Positions 42,635-51,837 of a DNA stretch of 64,000 bases are shown here, piece by piece. The stretch's first letter is position 1. Each line of letters begins with the position of its first letter. The DNA lies in assembly GCF_002024165.1 (NCBI RefSeq), contig NZ_MWQN01000005.1:248001-312000 (forward strand). The letters are read 5' to 3'. A program made the translations under genes and the position numbers. Below the pieces are notes generated by a model, which saw only the letters and a list, made by a program, of their open reading frames with translations, did not search any database and was not told the DNA's origin. The stretch comes from Embleya scabrispora (lineage in GTDB: Bacteria > Actinomycetota > Actinomycetes > Streptomycetales > Streptomycetaceae).

Positions 42635-44878
42635 GTGCCATCGCCTCTGAGGCCCCATCAACTCCGCGCCGTCGAAGACCTCTTGCGCACGCTGACCACA
42701 CATCCCCGCGGGCTGTTGGCCATGCCCTGCGGCACCGGAAAGTCCCGCACCGCCGTAGCCGCGGCCGACCGCATCGCGTCCGTCCTCGACCCGCAAGACG
42801 CCCGCATCCTGATCGTCGTCCCCTACCTCACACTGGTCAGGCAACTCCTGGGCGAAGCGGCCGAAGCCGTCGGAGCCGACGAACTGGGCCGCGTCATTGC
42901 CGTCTGTTCCGACCCGCACATCCTCAGCCCTCTCGCTCGTGACGGCGGCATCCGCGGCCGCGTCACCTCCCGACCGGATGAACTCGTGGCCCTTCTCGCA
43001 CCCCCGGGCCGGGCCACCGTCGCCTCCACCTACGACAGCCTTCCCACGCTGGCGGCCGCCCACCGACTGGGACTACGCCCCTGGACGGTCACCATCGCCG
43101 ACGAGTCCCACCGCAGCGCCGGCCGCGAGAACAAGCCCTGGGCAATCATCCACGACGACGACACCATCGCCTCCCGACGCCGCATCTACGCCACCGCGAC
43201 CCCCTGGATCGCCTCCGGCACCGGCATCGTCGGCATGGACGACGAGGAAGTCTTCGGCCCTCGCGCCCACACGCTGACCTCCGGCAAGGCCGTTGCCGAG
43301 AACCTCCTCGCCCCCTGCCGCACCCTGGTTCCCGTCATCACCGACGCAGCCCTCCGCGACGCCGCCAGCCGGGCCTCCGACGACGGGGCAACCTACTACC
43401 GCCTCGGCCCCGGCGCCGCGCTCGCCCCCGACATGCTCGCCAGCCAACTCGCCATCCTGCGTGCAGCCCACCAATACGGCATCCGCCGCCTGATCACCTA
43501 CCACCCCTCCATCGCTCAGGCCCGCGCGTTCGCCACCACCCTCGAACAGGCGATACGCCTGCTCCCGCACGACGAACGGCCCACCGCACTGTGGGCCGGG
43601 CACATCGACAGCACCCAACCCCGCGCCGAACAACGCGCGACGCTGGACCGCCTGCGCACACCCACCGCGGACGACAGCACCCTGGTCGTCGTCGCCAATG
43701 TGCAGATGCTGCGCGAAGGCATCGATCTGCCGGCCGTCGACGCCGTCGCCCTCTTCGGCGCCTGGTCCTCCCACATCGCCGTCACGCAAGCCATCGGCCG
43801 CGCCCAGCGCCGAGGCGACCCCCGCGTTTCCAAGGTCGGGTACATCATCGTCCCCGCCGTTCTCGGACCCGACCAGGACCCGGCCGCCGCGCTCGAATCC
43901 ACGCAGTGGTCGACGGTCGTACAGGTGTGTTCCGCACTGGCGGCCGCGGACGAGGACCTGGCGGCCGAGTTCATCGAGGCACGTCGCGCCCAGGGCAGCG
44001 CCCCCCACCCTAGCGCCCAGCCGCGTCTGTCCACCGGCGAGCCGCCGTCCTGGCTGCGTATCACCGGCGTGCCCGCCCCCGAGGACTTCGCCCGCGCGGT
44101 GACCGTGCGCGCCATCCACGCCTTCACCAGTTCCTGGGACGAACGCTACGGCGCCGCGCGCGCGTTCTTCCTCGAACACGGCCACCTGGCCCCGCCCGAC
44201 GACCACGTCGCCCCCTCGGGCGTGCGACTGGGGGAATGGCTCAAACAACTCCGCCGGCCCCGCACGACCGTCACCGCGCATCGGCGCCGACTGCTGGACG
44301 CGATCGGCATGTGCTGGACGCCCCACGACCGTGACCGCGCCCGCCTCCTCGCGGACCTGTCCACCTTCCACGCCGAACACGGTCACGTGAACGTACCCCA
44401 CGCATACGTGTGCCCCGGACCCGACGGACAGCGACTCGACAGCCGCGTCAACAAGCTGCGGACCCGAGGGCGCGCATCGGTTCCCGCCCCGTATGCCCGG
44501 CAACTGGAGTCACTGGGCTTCGAGTGGACACCCGCACAATCCCATCGCGCGCAATTCCTGGCCGACCTGCGCGCCTACAAGGACGAGCACGGCGACCTTC
44601 TCGTGCCCGTGGCCTACACCACCGGCGACCCGCCCCGGGCCCTGGGACAGCAGGTCAACAACGTGCGAACCCGGCACGCCCGCGGCGATCGGGTGGACCC
44701 CGAACTGGACGCCATGGGGTTCGTCTGGAACGACGCCGAAGCACGATGGCAGACGAAGCTCGCCGTTCTGAAAACCGACGGCACCGACCCGCAAGACATG
44801 TCCGCTCGGTACGCGACCGGCGACGGCATGGAAATCGGAAGGTGGTTGTGGGCGCAGCGCAAGGCGTACCGGGTCTGA
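42635..44878 (+). CDS. DEAD/DEAH-box helicase with C-terminal helicase-associated repeats
   Basis: 747 aa. LLAMPCGTGKSRTAVAAADR (Walker A, residues 30-38), VTIADESHRSAG (DESH Walker B, ~155), IYATATPW (motif III), EGIDLPAVDAVALFG (motif V) and QAIGRAQRRG (motif VI). From about residue 500 there are three repeats of a helicase-associated domain (ARAFFLEHGHLAPP, FHAEHGHVNVPHAY, AYKDEHGDLLVPVAY, with WLKQLR / VNKLRTR / VNNVRTR). GTG 42635 has GAGGAA. Such proteins are common and poorly characterised in Streptomyces. A nucleic-acid remodelling or defence role is possible. Confidence 0.9.
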   Translation: MPSPLRPHQLRAVEDLLRTLTTHPRGLLAMPCGTGKSRTAVAAADRIASVLDPQDARILIVVPYLTLVRQLLGEAAEAVGADELGRVIAVCSDPHILSPLARDGGIRGRVTSRPDELVALLAPPGRATVASTYDSLPTLAAAHRLGLRPWTVTIADESHRSAGRENKPWAIIHDDDTIASRRRIYATATPWIASGTGIVGMDDEEVFGPRAHTLTSGKAVAENLLAPCRTLVPVITDAALRDAASRASDDGATYYRLGPGAALAPDMLASQLAILRAAHQYGIRRLITYHPSIAQARAFATTLEQAIRLLPHDERPTALWAGHIDSTQPRAEQRATLDRLRTPTADDSTLVVVANVQMLREGIDLPAVDAVALFGAWSSHIAVTQAIGRAQRRGDPRVSKVGYIIVPAVLGPDQDPAAALESTQWSTVVQVCSALAAADEDLAAEFIEARRAQGSAPHPSAQPRLSTGEPPSWLRITGVPAPEDFARAVTVRAIHAFTSSWDERYGAARAFFLEHGHLAPPDDHVAPSGVRLGEWLKQLRRPRTTVTAHRRRLLDAIGMCWTPHDRDRARLLADLSTFHAEHGHVNVPHAYVCPGPDGQRLDSRVNKLRTRGRASVPAPYARQLESLGFEWTPAQSHRAQFLADLRAYKDEHGDLLVPVAYTTGDPPRALGQQVNNVRTRHARGDRVDPELDAMGFVWNDAEARWQTKLAVLKTDGTDPQDMSARYATGDGMEIGRWLWAQRKAYRV

Positions 44879-45944
44879 GCGTGGTCGGTGTATTCGTGGA
44901 TTGTCGGTGCGTCGTCGAGGACGACGCGAGGTTCTGCAGAGAAATGCGGCGAGGTCCGGTGACACGAATACGAACGCGTTCCGTGTGCCACCCGAGGCCG
45001 GCGCACACCGATCGACTCGCGCTCGTCGGCCCGGGGGAGGAAACACGGCACCACGGCGAGGCGTTGCGCGTACCGTTCGAGGATTCCGCGTCGCAGCAGG
45101 GGCGGATCGGCGACGCACGCGCCGGCGTGCCACGAGTTCGGTGATGGCTGCGATACGCGACGGCCGAAGAAGGAGCCTCCATCCTCGAAAGGGAACCGGC
45201 CGCCTTGCGGAACGGATCCGCAGAAATGGCCGACCTCGGGAAACCGCTGGGGAGGCGGACGTCACAACGTCGGCGAAATAACCAATACCGACATACTCCG
45301 CTGCGAACGCGACTGCGCCGCCCCTCGTCTTCGCCGCGGCACGGAACCCGGGAGGCCGTGTCGTCTCCCCATACCGGGAAGCGTTCTTCGGGGCGCCACG
45401 CGTACACAGGAAGGACAGGACAAGCACAGCACGGGTTGAGGCCCCCGATCGTTCACTCGATACCTTTCGGCACGATCGCCCCCACGGCCATGGGAACCGC
45501 TTCCCGAACGGCTGAGGGCGGCAACAGAAGCCCGCGCGCACCGAATCGACGCCCCGGTGGACACGGCTCGGCCTGTCCCAACATGAAGGTGCAACAGCCG
45601 GCGTCGACAACGATGTTCGGGCAGCGCCACGTCCGCCCGTGATCGCGACGCCGCCTCAAGCGACGCGTCCCCTCCATGGGCGTAATGGCCGGTGGCATGA
45701 GTACGAGCGGTGGGGCGGACGGTTCTTTCGATTCACCGAGAACGGGCGTTCGATCCACGCCCTACGGCTCGACACCGCCCGCGCAAGAAACCCGCTGCGA
45801 AGGGGTTGCGATCCGCCTTGCGCCAAGTGACGTTGCGCAATCCTCATGACAAGCGCCTGCGGATCCGATAGGAACATCCATGGAAAGGGCCTGTGGGTCA
45901 GGTCCGTTGTAGGATCTTCGAACTGCGAGACAAAGGGGACGGGT
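44879..45944. other. Non-coding or decayed region, about 1.07 kb
   Basis: No frame shows consistent codon bias or a recognisable domain; composition is visibly lower in GC than neighbouring genes. Several short frames (for example 45639-45830, 45453-45758) have no ribosome-binding site and no family signal. The last ~100 bp must carry the lsr2 promoter. Possibly an eroded insertion. Confidence 0.45.
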
Positions 45945-46280
45945 ATGGCTCGCCGCGTGATTACAGAATTCGTCGACGACATCGACGGCAAGACGGGCGC
46001 AGGAGTCCAAACACACACGTTCGCGCTGGACGGTGTCCACTACGAGATCGACCTCGGGGAAGACACCTTTCAAACGCTGCTGGATCGGCTCGGTCCGTAT
46101 TTCGGAGCCGCTCGGAAGATCGGATCGCGTTCGCACGCATCCGGCAAGAGGCCCCGTGCGGCGGCCTTGGGACCCAACCCGGCCGACGTGCGGGAATGGG
46201 CCAAGAAACACGGAATCGACGTCAACGCCCGGGGCCGCGTGCCCAACGACGTCATTCAGCAGTACCAGACCGAGAACTGA
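45945..46280 (+). CDS. lsr2: Lsr2-family nucleoid-associated protein
   Basis: 111 aa. N-terminal dimerisation domain (VITEFVDDIDGKTGAG, HTFALDGVHYEIDLGEDTF, TLLDRLGPYFGAARK), basic linker (GKRPRAAALG) and C-terminal DNA-binding domain with the RGR clamp (REWAKKHGIDVNARGRVPND). Lsr2 binds AT-rich DNA and silences acquired genes. ATG 45945 follows AAAGGGGA. Probably a paralog of the main chromosomal lsr2, located beside AT-richer accessory DNA. Confidence 0.93.
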   Translation: MARRVITEFVDDIDGKTGAGVQTHTFALDGVHYEIDLGEDTFQTLLDRLGPYFGAARKIGSRSHASGKRPRAAALGPNPADVREWAKKHGIDVNARGRVPNDVIQQYQTEN

Positions 46281-46458
46281 CCGGATCGCACGGGAATCTC
46301 GATCTCGGGATCGGACCCGGGGCGTACAGCACCGCTTCACGCCTTGGGCCTCCCGGGAACACCTTCCGGAACCCAGCGGGTTGGCAACGAAGGGAACTCG
46401 CACGCTCCGGTCCCGCTTCGAGGGTTTCGGAGTTTGAGGCATCTGGTGGGTACCGACG

Positions 46459-46480
46459 ACCTGACCGTGAGCGGTCAGGT
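46459..46480. terminator. Hairpin downstream of lsr2
   Basis: Perfect 9-bp stem ACCTGACCG / CGGTCAGGT with a TGAG loop, about 180 bp after the lsr2 stop, followed by a stronger hairpin at 46521-46560. It may be a terminator or a regulatory palindrome. Confidence 0.4.
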
Positions 46481-46520
46481 ATCCGAAAGCGACGTGGACT
46501 TTGCGGACCGTGGGCGAGGT

Positions 46521-46560
46521 GAGCGGGCGGCGCCGAGCGTTGTCGTCGCGCCGCCCGCTC
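46521..46560. terminator. Bidirectional terminator between convergent lsr2 and HEAT-repeat genes
   Basis: Perfect 13-bp stem GAGCGGGCGGCGC / GCGCCGCCCGCTC around a 14-nt loop. It lies between two converging genes, about 65 bp from the end of the HEAT-repeat gene. Confidence 0.65.
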
Positions 46561-46625
46561 GGCGGTCGTCAGAAGCGGACGCGATGAGGCGCCCGTTGAC
46601 GGGCGGAAACCGCCGTTCCTGACGT

Positions 46626-48443
46626 TCACGTGAGCATCCGTTTTGCCGCAGACCGGAGTTGGGTGTCCATCGGTGTTTCGGTGGGCGGTGCGAAGATGTC
46701 GTCGGTCAGCACGCGACGGTCGGTGGTCGCCCACTGCAGGAGGCGCGGTCGCAGGCGGGACGGGTAGGGCCGCCCGATCGCCAGGAGGATTTCGAGCGTG
46801 GCCAGGGGAAGGGTTTCGGCGAGAGCGGTCAGCACCGGAACCGCTGCGGAGCGGTCGCCGGTGATGCGCCAGTGGGCTTCGGCGGCGCGCAGTCGCGTCC
46901 ATTCGTGGCCGTTGTGGAGGAAGCCCTCGATCAGGGGGAGCAGCGGCGCGGCCGTCGGCCCCAGACGCCCCGCTTCCTCCAGGCACCGTGCGTCGTCCTC
47001 GAGGCGATGTGCCAACAGGTCGAGCGCCGGGGCCGGGTCGGCGCCGAGGCGGGCGGCGGCCACCGTTGCGGCGGAGGCGAGTTCGCCGGGGTTTCCGCGG
47101 GAGTTGAGGGCGAGCAGGCGGATCAGTTCGGCGTCGCGGATGCCCCAGTCGCCGAATCGTCGTACCAGCGCCACGGTGGGGCGTCGACGCAGCACGTTCT
47201 TGAGGTCCCCCAGGAGGGCGCGGGCGGCGTGGGGGGTCAAGGTGGCGAGGAGTTCGTCGGGACATGCGTTGCGGTGGCGCAGCGCGAGGCGTTGGTGGTC
47301 GAGGTCTTGGGTGCGGGTGGCGAGCGCGACCAGTGGCCTGGGCTCGGGGTCGGGGACGGTGGTGACCAGGCGTTCGTCGCCGAGGAGGCCGAGGGCGAGT
47401 TGGGCGAGTTCGGCCGTGGTGGTGTCGGCGAGCGCGTGCGGCATGAGGTTGTCGCCGAGCGAAGGGTCTGGGTCGATGGTCCCGGGAACCCAGGAGATGA
47501 CGGCACAGAGGAGCTCGGACAGGTCCCAGGGCGTGGTCGGGTGGGGGAGGGCGGCGGCGAGGAGGGCGAGGGTGTCGTGCTCGCGGTCGCGCCAGTGGGT
47601 GGAGAGTTCGTGGGCTCGGCGTGCACCGCGGCCTTCGGCGTTGCCCTGCGCGATCCAGGCGCGGGCCACCGTCGCGGTGGCGTCCGGGTCGTGGGCCAGG
47701 ACGGCGGCGACGCGGGAGTCGGTGTCGCCGATCCCGGGAAAGAACTCGAGCCGGTTGACCGCCAGTTCGCTGTCGCCCCCGGCTTCCGCCAGGACCGCGA
47801 CCAGATCCGCCGGATACGGGGCCTGTTCCTGTTCCAGGAGCGCCAGGGCGGCGACTGCGCGGACGGCCGCGACCGGGTCGATGAGCGCTTCATGGAGGCG
47901 CCGCGTGCGGGCCGGCGGGTCGGGATCGATGCGGGTGAGGACGATCAGGGCCTCCGCGCGGACGGCGGGGGGTGCGTCCGTCGCGTAGGTCGCCGCAAGT
48001 TCGCGCGTCGCCGCCGGCAGGCTCTGCGCGCTCGCGCGGCGGGCCACGCGCACCGCGCTGCGGCGCACCCGCGGGTCGTCGTCGCCGAGCAGGTGCAACA
48101 GGCCGGCGACTTCCACCCCGACCGCCGCGTGCCCCTCTTCCTCGTCGCCGGCCCACGGCGTGGGGCCTTGGCCCCCCGCGCCCGCGAGCAACGCGAGCAC
48201 ACTCGCTCGTCCGTGAGGGGCCTGCACGGCGGCGTGGGCGAGGAAGGGCACGGCCGCCACGGTCGCCGGATACACCGTTCCCTGGTGCAACACATGGTTG
48301 AACAGCTCGCTCAGGGCCGTGTCGGCGCGATCCGCGTCGTCGCCGTACAGGGCCCGTATCCGGTCCGGGACGTCGGTGCCGTCCCCGTAGGCGTGGTACA
48401 GCGACTGCCAGTCGATCGTGTCGAGTTCCTCGGGTGATCTCAC
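46626..48443 (-). CDS. HEAT-repeat protein
   Basis: 605 aa from GTG 48443. The opening ELDTIDWQSLYHAYGDGTD, then RALYGDDADRADTALSELFN and VLHQGTVYPATVAAVPFLAH is characteristic of a Streptomyces HEAT-repeat family. Then ~20 helical repeats follow (DDDPRVRRSAVRVARRASA, AEALIVLTRIDPDPPA). No enzymatic motif. The ribosome-binding site is weak. The long open frame upstream of GTG is not conserved-looking. Likely a protein-interaction scaffold. Confidence 0.8.
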   Translation of the reverse strand: MRSPEELDTIDWQSLYHAYGDGTDVPDRIRALYGDDADRADTALSELFNHVLHQGTVYPATVAAVPFLAHAAVQAPHGRASVLALLAGAGGQGPTPWAGDEEEGHAAVGVEVAGLLHLLGDDDPRVRRSAVRVARRASAQSLPAATRELAATYATDAPPAVRAEALIVLTRIDPDPPARTRRLHEALIDPVAAVRAVAALALLEQEQAPYPADLVAVLAEAGGDSELAVNRLEFFPGIGDTDSRVAAVLAHDPDATATVARAWIAQGNAEGRGARRAHELSTHWRDREHDTLALLAAALPHPTTPWDLSELLCAVISWVPGTIDPDPSLGDNLMPHALADTTTAELAQLALGLLGDERLVTTVPDPEPRPLVALATRTQDLDHQRLALRHRNACPDELLATLTPHAARALLGDLKNVLRRRPTVALVRRFGDWGIRDAELIRLLALNSRGNPGELASAATVAAARLGADPAPALDLLAHRLEDDARCLEEAGRLGPTAAPLLPLIEGFLHNGHEWTRLRAAEAHWRITGDRSAAVPVLTALAETLPLATLEILLAIGRPYPSRLRPRLLQWATTDRRVLTDDIFAPPTETPMDTQLRSAAKRMLT

Positions 48444-48693
48444 GCCGGCGAACAGTAGCGCCCCGGACCGCCATCCCAGGGCGCACGGATGACCGCAACG
48501 AAGAGGCGCGGTGCGGGCGTTGCCTCCAGGCCTGCGGAGCCTGATAACGGGACGCCTGGTGGCGCCGTTGTGGTCCGCAGGCGCCACGGCGAACCACAAC
48601 GTGGGCCTGTTTGCCCGACAGCCTGGCCCGGACGACCCCATATCCGTACAGTGATTCTTGGCATACTCGGTGTGCCCGAATTGGGGAGGGCGT

Positions 48694-48834
48694 ATGCGTT
48701 TCCAGGTTGTCATCGCGAACGAGAGCCAGGATCCGGACAAGACCGACCATCCCGGTCAGCCGTGGACACCCCCGCAGAATCCGCCGTCGCCCGACGGCAC
48801 CACTCCGGACGGCTCCGGCAAGCACAAGAAGTGA
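48694..48834 (+). CDS. 46-aa peptide, candidate RiPP precursor for the adjacent methyltransferase
   Basis: Starts ATG 48694 right after a near-perfect GGGGAGGG and ends in a TGA that overlaps the methyltransferase GTG (GTGA). N-terminal MRFQVVIANESQDPD could be a leader. The C-terminal part is Pro/Asp/Gly-rich (TPPQNPPSPDGTTPDGSG) with two Asp-Gly pairs and a Lys-His-Lys-Lys end. No Cys. Asp-Gly is the classic site of aspartimide/isoaspartate formation, the chemistry of PIMT-type enzymes. It is too short for routine gene calling. Confidence 0.75.
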   Translation: MRFQVVIANESQDPDKTDHPGQPWTPPQNPPSPDGTTPDGSGKHKK

Positions 48835-50015
48835 CCCTCGCCGCAAACCACTTGCGCCCCGGCCGAGCACGACTGCACCGCGCGCTCCTGGAGTCCGCGG
48901 CCATGCCCTCGGCCTGGTCGTCCGCATTCGAAGCGATCGACCGCGCTTGGTTTTTGCCCCGGGTGATGTGGCCCTTCGACATGACCGGCTCCGCCAGCAC
49001 CGTCCGCGACCGTGACACGGACCCCGATGCCTGGTACGAGGCCGCCGACGCGAACGTCCCCATCACCACCCAGTGGGACGACGGCCGACACACCGGCCCC
49101 GCCCCCGGCCGCGTACCGACCTCCTCGGCGTCCATGCCCAGCGTCGTCGCGTCCATGCTCGGCGATCTCGACGCGCAGCCTGGCCACAACGTGTTGGAGA
49201 TCGGCACCGGCACCGGCTGGAATGCCGCCCTGCTCACCCACCGCCTCGGCGCCGGCCACGTCACCACCGTCGAAATCGACCCGGCCGTCGCCGCCGACGC
49301 TGAAAAGGCCCTGCACACCCACGGCCTGCACCCCACCGTGATTACCGACGACGGCCTCCTCGGCCATCCGCCGTCGGCGCCCTACGATCGCATCATCGCC
49401 ACCGCGGGCCTGCGCCGGGTTCCCCACGCGTGGGTGGAACAGACACGCCCGGGCGGAGTGATCGTCGCCCCGTGGGGGACCCCGATGACCAACGCCGACC
49501 ACATCGTGCGCCTGATCGTCGCCGACGACGGTCGCAGCGCGTCGGGTCGGTTCACCACACCGGTCGAGTTCATGAAAATCCGCTCCCAGCGCCCGCGACA
49601 CTTGGACCAGGCCGCGTACCTGCCCGACGGATTCCCCGGCGACGCCACCACGAGCACCACGACGCTGACCGCACGAAAAGCGGGTTTCGAGGATCCGCTT
49701 CGACATCCGGTCATGACGGCCGCCTCCCTGCTCGTTACCGACTGCGCGCTCCTGAGCGACCGTCGGGAGACGGCGGTCAGTGTCTGGCTGTACGGACTCA
49801 CCGACCGCTCCTGGGCAGCCGCGATCCTGCACGACACGCATCCGAACGGCGTGGTGTACCAAAGCGGCCCTCGACGCCTGTGGGACGAGATCGAAGCCGC
49901 CCACCGCCGATGGACCACGATGGGCCGCCCGGCCTCCGACCGCTTCGGCCTCACCGTCGACGCCGACGGCGAACACCCGTGGCTCGACACCCCCACCAAC
50001 CGACTTCACGGATAG
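48831..50015 (+). CDS. PIMT-like protein O-methyltransferase with C-terminal extension
   Basis: 394 aa. Core: TSSASMPSVVASML (the substrate-binding Ser-containing motif of protein-L-isoaspartate methyltransferases), HNVLEIGTGTGWNAALLTHR (SAM motif I, ~119-138), VTTVEIDPAVA (motif Post-I), YDRIIATAGLRRVPHAW and GGVIVAPWG. The ~150-residue C-terminal extension is typical of the RiPP-tailoring versions and absent from repair PIMTs. GTG 48831 overlaps the 46-aa gene. By family precedent it would methylate an Asp side chain of that peptide and lead to aspartimide or isoaspartate. Confidence 0.85.
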   Translation: MTLAANHLRPGRARLHRALLESAAMPSAWSSAFEAIDRAWFLPRVMWPFDMTGSASTVRDRDTDPDAWYEAADANVPITTQWDDGRHTGPAPGRVPTSSASMPSVVASMLGDLDAQPGHNVLEIGTGTGWNAALLTHRLGAGHVTTVEIDPAVAADAEKALHTHGLHPTVITDDGLLGHPPSAPYDRIIATAGLRRVPHAWVEQTRPGGVIVAPWGTPMTNADHIVRLIVADDGRSASGRFTTPVEFMKIRSQRPRHLDQAAYLPDGFPGDATTSTTTLTARKAGFEDPLRHPVMTAASLLVTDCALLSDRRETAVSVWLYGLTDRSWAAAILHDTHPNGVVYQSGPRRLWDEIEAAHRRWTTMGRPASDRFGLTVDADGEHPWLDTPTNRLHG

Positions 50016-50817
50016 CCATCGGCCGCAACGCGAACCGCCGCCGACCTCATCCCGTCGACGAACGAGGTCTACCGTCGGAGAACATCCCGCGGTTCCGTCG
50101 GAAGTCGAGGTCGCCGCACTGTCGGATCCTCTCCTTCGCGAGGTCCCGGCCAGCTTCCACTCGATCGAAGGTGGTCTGCTCCCGCCCGGAGCGCGCAAGA
50201 ATCGGGTCACCCCGGCCCGCGAGATCTGGCTCCACGTCCTGGTCCGCGCACACGCGGAAAACGAATCCGACCACTGGCCGCCGTGCGGACACGCACCACT
50301 TGCGGAACCGTCTATATCGGCATCCTCAACGCACCACCCCGAGACAGGACCTACGGCAACTACCGCAGCCCGACCGCCTCCCTCTCACGATCAACGCCCG
50401 AAGCAACACCGCTTGATGAAGGTCCTCCGTCCGGTCAACTCCTGGTGCCGTTGCGGGAGACGTCGTCGAAAACGTGGAGGTCTCGGGCATGGCAGCGCTC
50501 GGGACAGCGGCCGAGTGGCGTCACCGAGTTCCACCCGTGCCGACAGCACGCTTCGTAAGACCGCAGAACCAAAACACAATCCGAATCGGACAGCATCCGT
50601 CCCGTTCCGAAACAACCCTCCGAATACGTACAACCGGCGCGTTGACGGCAAGCGTTCCGACCGATCGTCGTGTCGCGCGACACCGGACCACGGCGTACGG
50701 AATTCTGTGTGACATCGAGGACACACGCGAGCGCGACTCCCCTGCGACCGTGCGGGTCGGTCGCAGCGTCCGACGGCATGGTCGTGCCGGTTCGCCGGCG
50801 AAGGGAAACGGATCGGC
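50016..50817. other. Non-coding or decayed region after the methyltransferase
   Basis: About 800 bp. Two adjacent frames contain protein-like pieces (for example VPASFHSIEGGLLPPGARKN, IWLHVLVRAHAENESDHWPP in one frame, then GTVYIGILNAPPRDRTYGNY in another near 50305), as in a frameshifted gene remnant. No start with ribosome-binding site. Family not recognised. Confidence 0.4.
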
Positions 50818-51618
50818 GTGGAACGGATCGCCTGGGATGCCCTGTCGGTACGCACGCGCACGGCCGTGCACGCGCTGACCGGACGGATCCACTCGGCCCG
50901 GCCCGTGGAAGGAGGACACCACAGCGCGCTCGCGGTGCACCTGGACACCACAGACGGGCCGGTGTTTGTCAAAGGGATACGCGCAGACCACCCGCTGGCT
51001 TCGGCGCAACGACGCGAGGCACGAATCGGTGAGAGCCTGGCAGGTGTCGGGCCCCGGGTGCTATGGCAGTTGCTCGTCGACGGCTGGGATCTGGTGGGAT
51101 TCGAGTTCGTGCACGGACGTCACGCCCAGTATCACGAGCACTCCCGTGACCTGAACCTGCTGGCCGACACGCTCACCGTCCTGGCGAACCTTCCCTTGCC
51201 GGCCGCCGAGGTGCCATCCGCAGCGACGCGGTGGGCGGTCCGCCCCGAAGACACGGACCTTCGTGCGGCATTACAGGGGCACACGCTGTGCCACGCCGAC
51301 TTCAATCCGGAGAACATCCTCGTGACTCCGGACAGGCTCGTGCTGGTGGACTGGGGATGGGCGGTACGCGGACCGGCGTGGCTGGACCCGGCACTGGTTG
51401 TCATCCGTCTCATTGCCACCGGCGGCCAAACACCGCCAACCGCACAATCGTGGGCGATGCGGATGCCGGCGTGGCGTGGAGTGCCCGATCGAGTGATCAC
51501 CGACTTTGCCAAGGCCGAGGCCCGGCTGTGGGACGACATCGCCGAGCGCCGCCCGGAGCCCTGGTCGCGCGCGCTGGCCGACGCCGCGCACGCCTGGGTT
51601 GCCCACCGTATGTCCTGA
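50818..51618 (+). CDS. Phosphotransferase (APH-like kinase)
   Basis: 266 aa. GPVFVKGIRADHP gives the ATP-site Lys. LCHADFNPENILV gives H159, D161, N166. LVLVDWGWAVRG gives D178. All key residues are present. Related to the kinase/pseudokinase pair at 22-24 kb (GPVFCKGVRVDRP; WAMRMPAWRG against WAMHVPAFAK). GTG 50818 has AAGGGA. Monocistronic as far as seen. Confidence 0.85.
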   Translation: MERIAWDALSVRTRTAVHALTGRIHSARPVEGGHHSALAVHLDTTDGPVFVKGIRADHPLASAQRREARIGESLAGVGPRVLWQLLVDGWDLVGFEFVHGRHAQYHEHSRDLNLLADTLTVLANLPLPAAEVPSAATRWAVRPEDTDLRAALQGHTLCHADFNPENILVTPDRLVLVDWGWAVRGPAWLDPALVVIRLIATGGQTPPTAQSWAMRMPAWRGVPDRVITDFAKAEARLWDDIAERRPEPWSRALADAAHAWVAHRMS

Positions 51619-51837
51619 ACAAGGCGAACAGGCAGCTCGGCCAACCGGCCGTTCGAGCCCGGCGGTTCAGGCGCCCTTCCCGCGCCGCAACCGCGGCGCC
51701 CGCCCCTGCCGAAACCTTCAGGCGGGCCCGACCCTTCGGGAGGGCATACGTCGGCCGCCGATTGAGGGAGAGGCTTCCTGCGGGAACCTGACCCGCGGAA
51801 ACCACGGCGCGACCAGGCAGGTTGTTTGTGCAAAGCG

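Noticed and set aside
45453-45830. Short frames with Cys residues in the 44.9-45.9 kb gap as small genes
   Set aside because: No ribosome-binding sites, no codon bias, no family signal; kept as a non-coding region.
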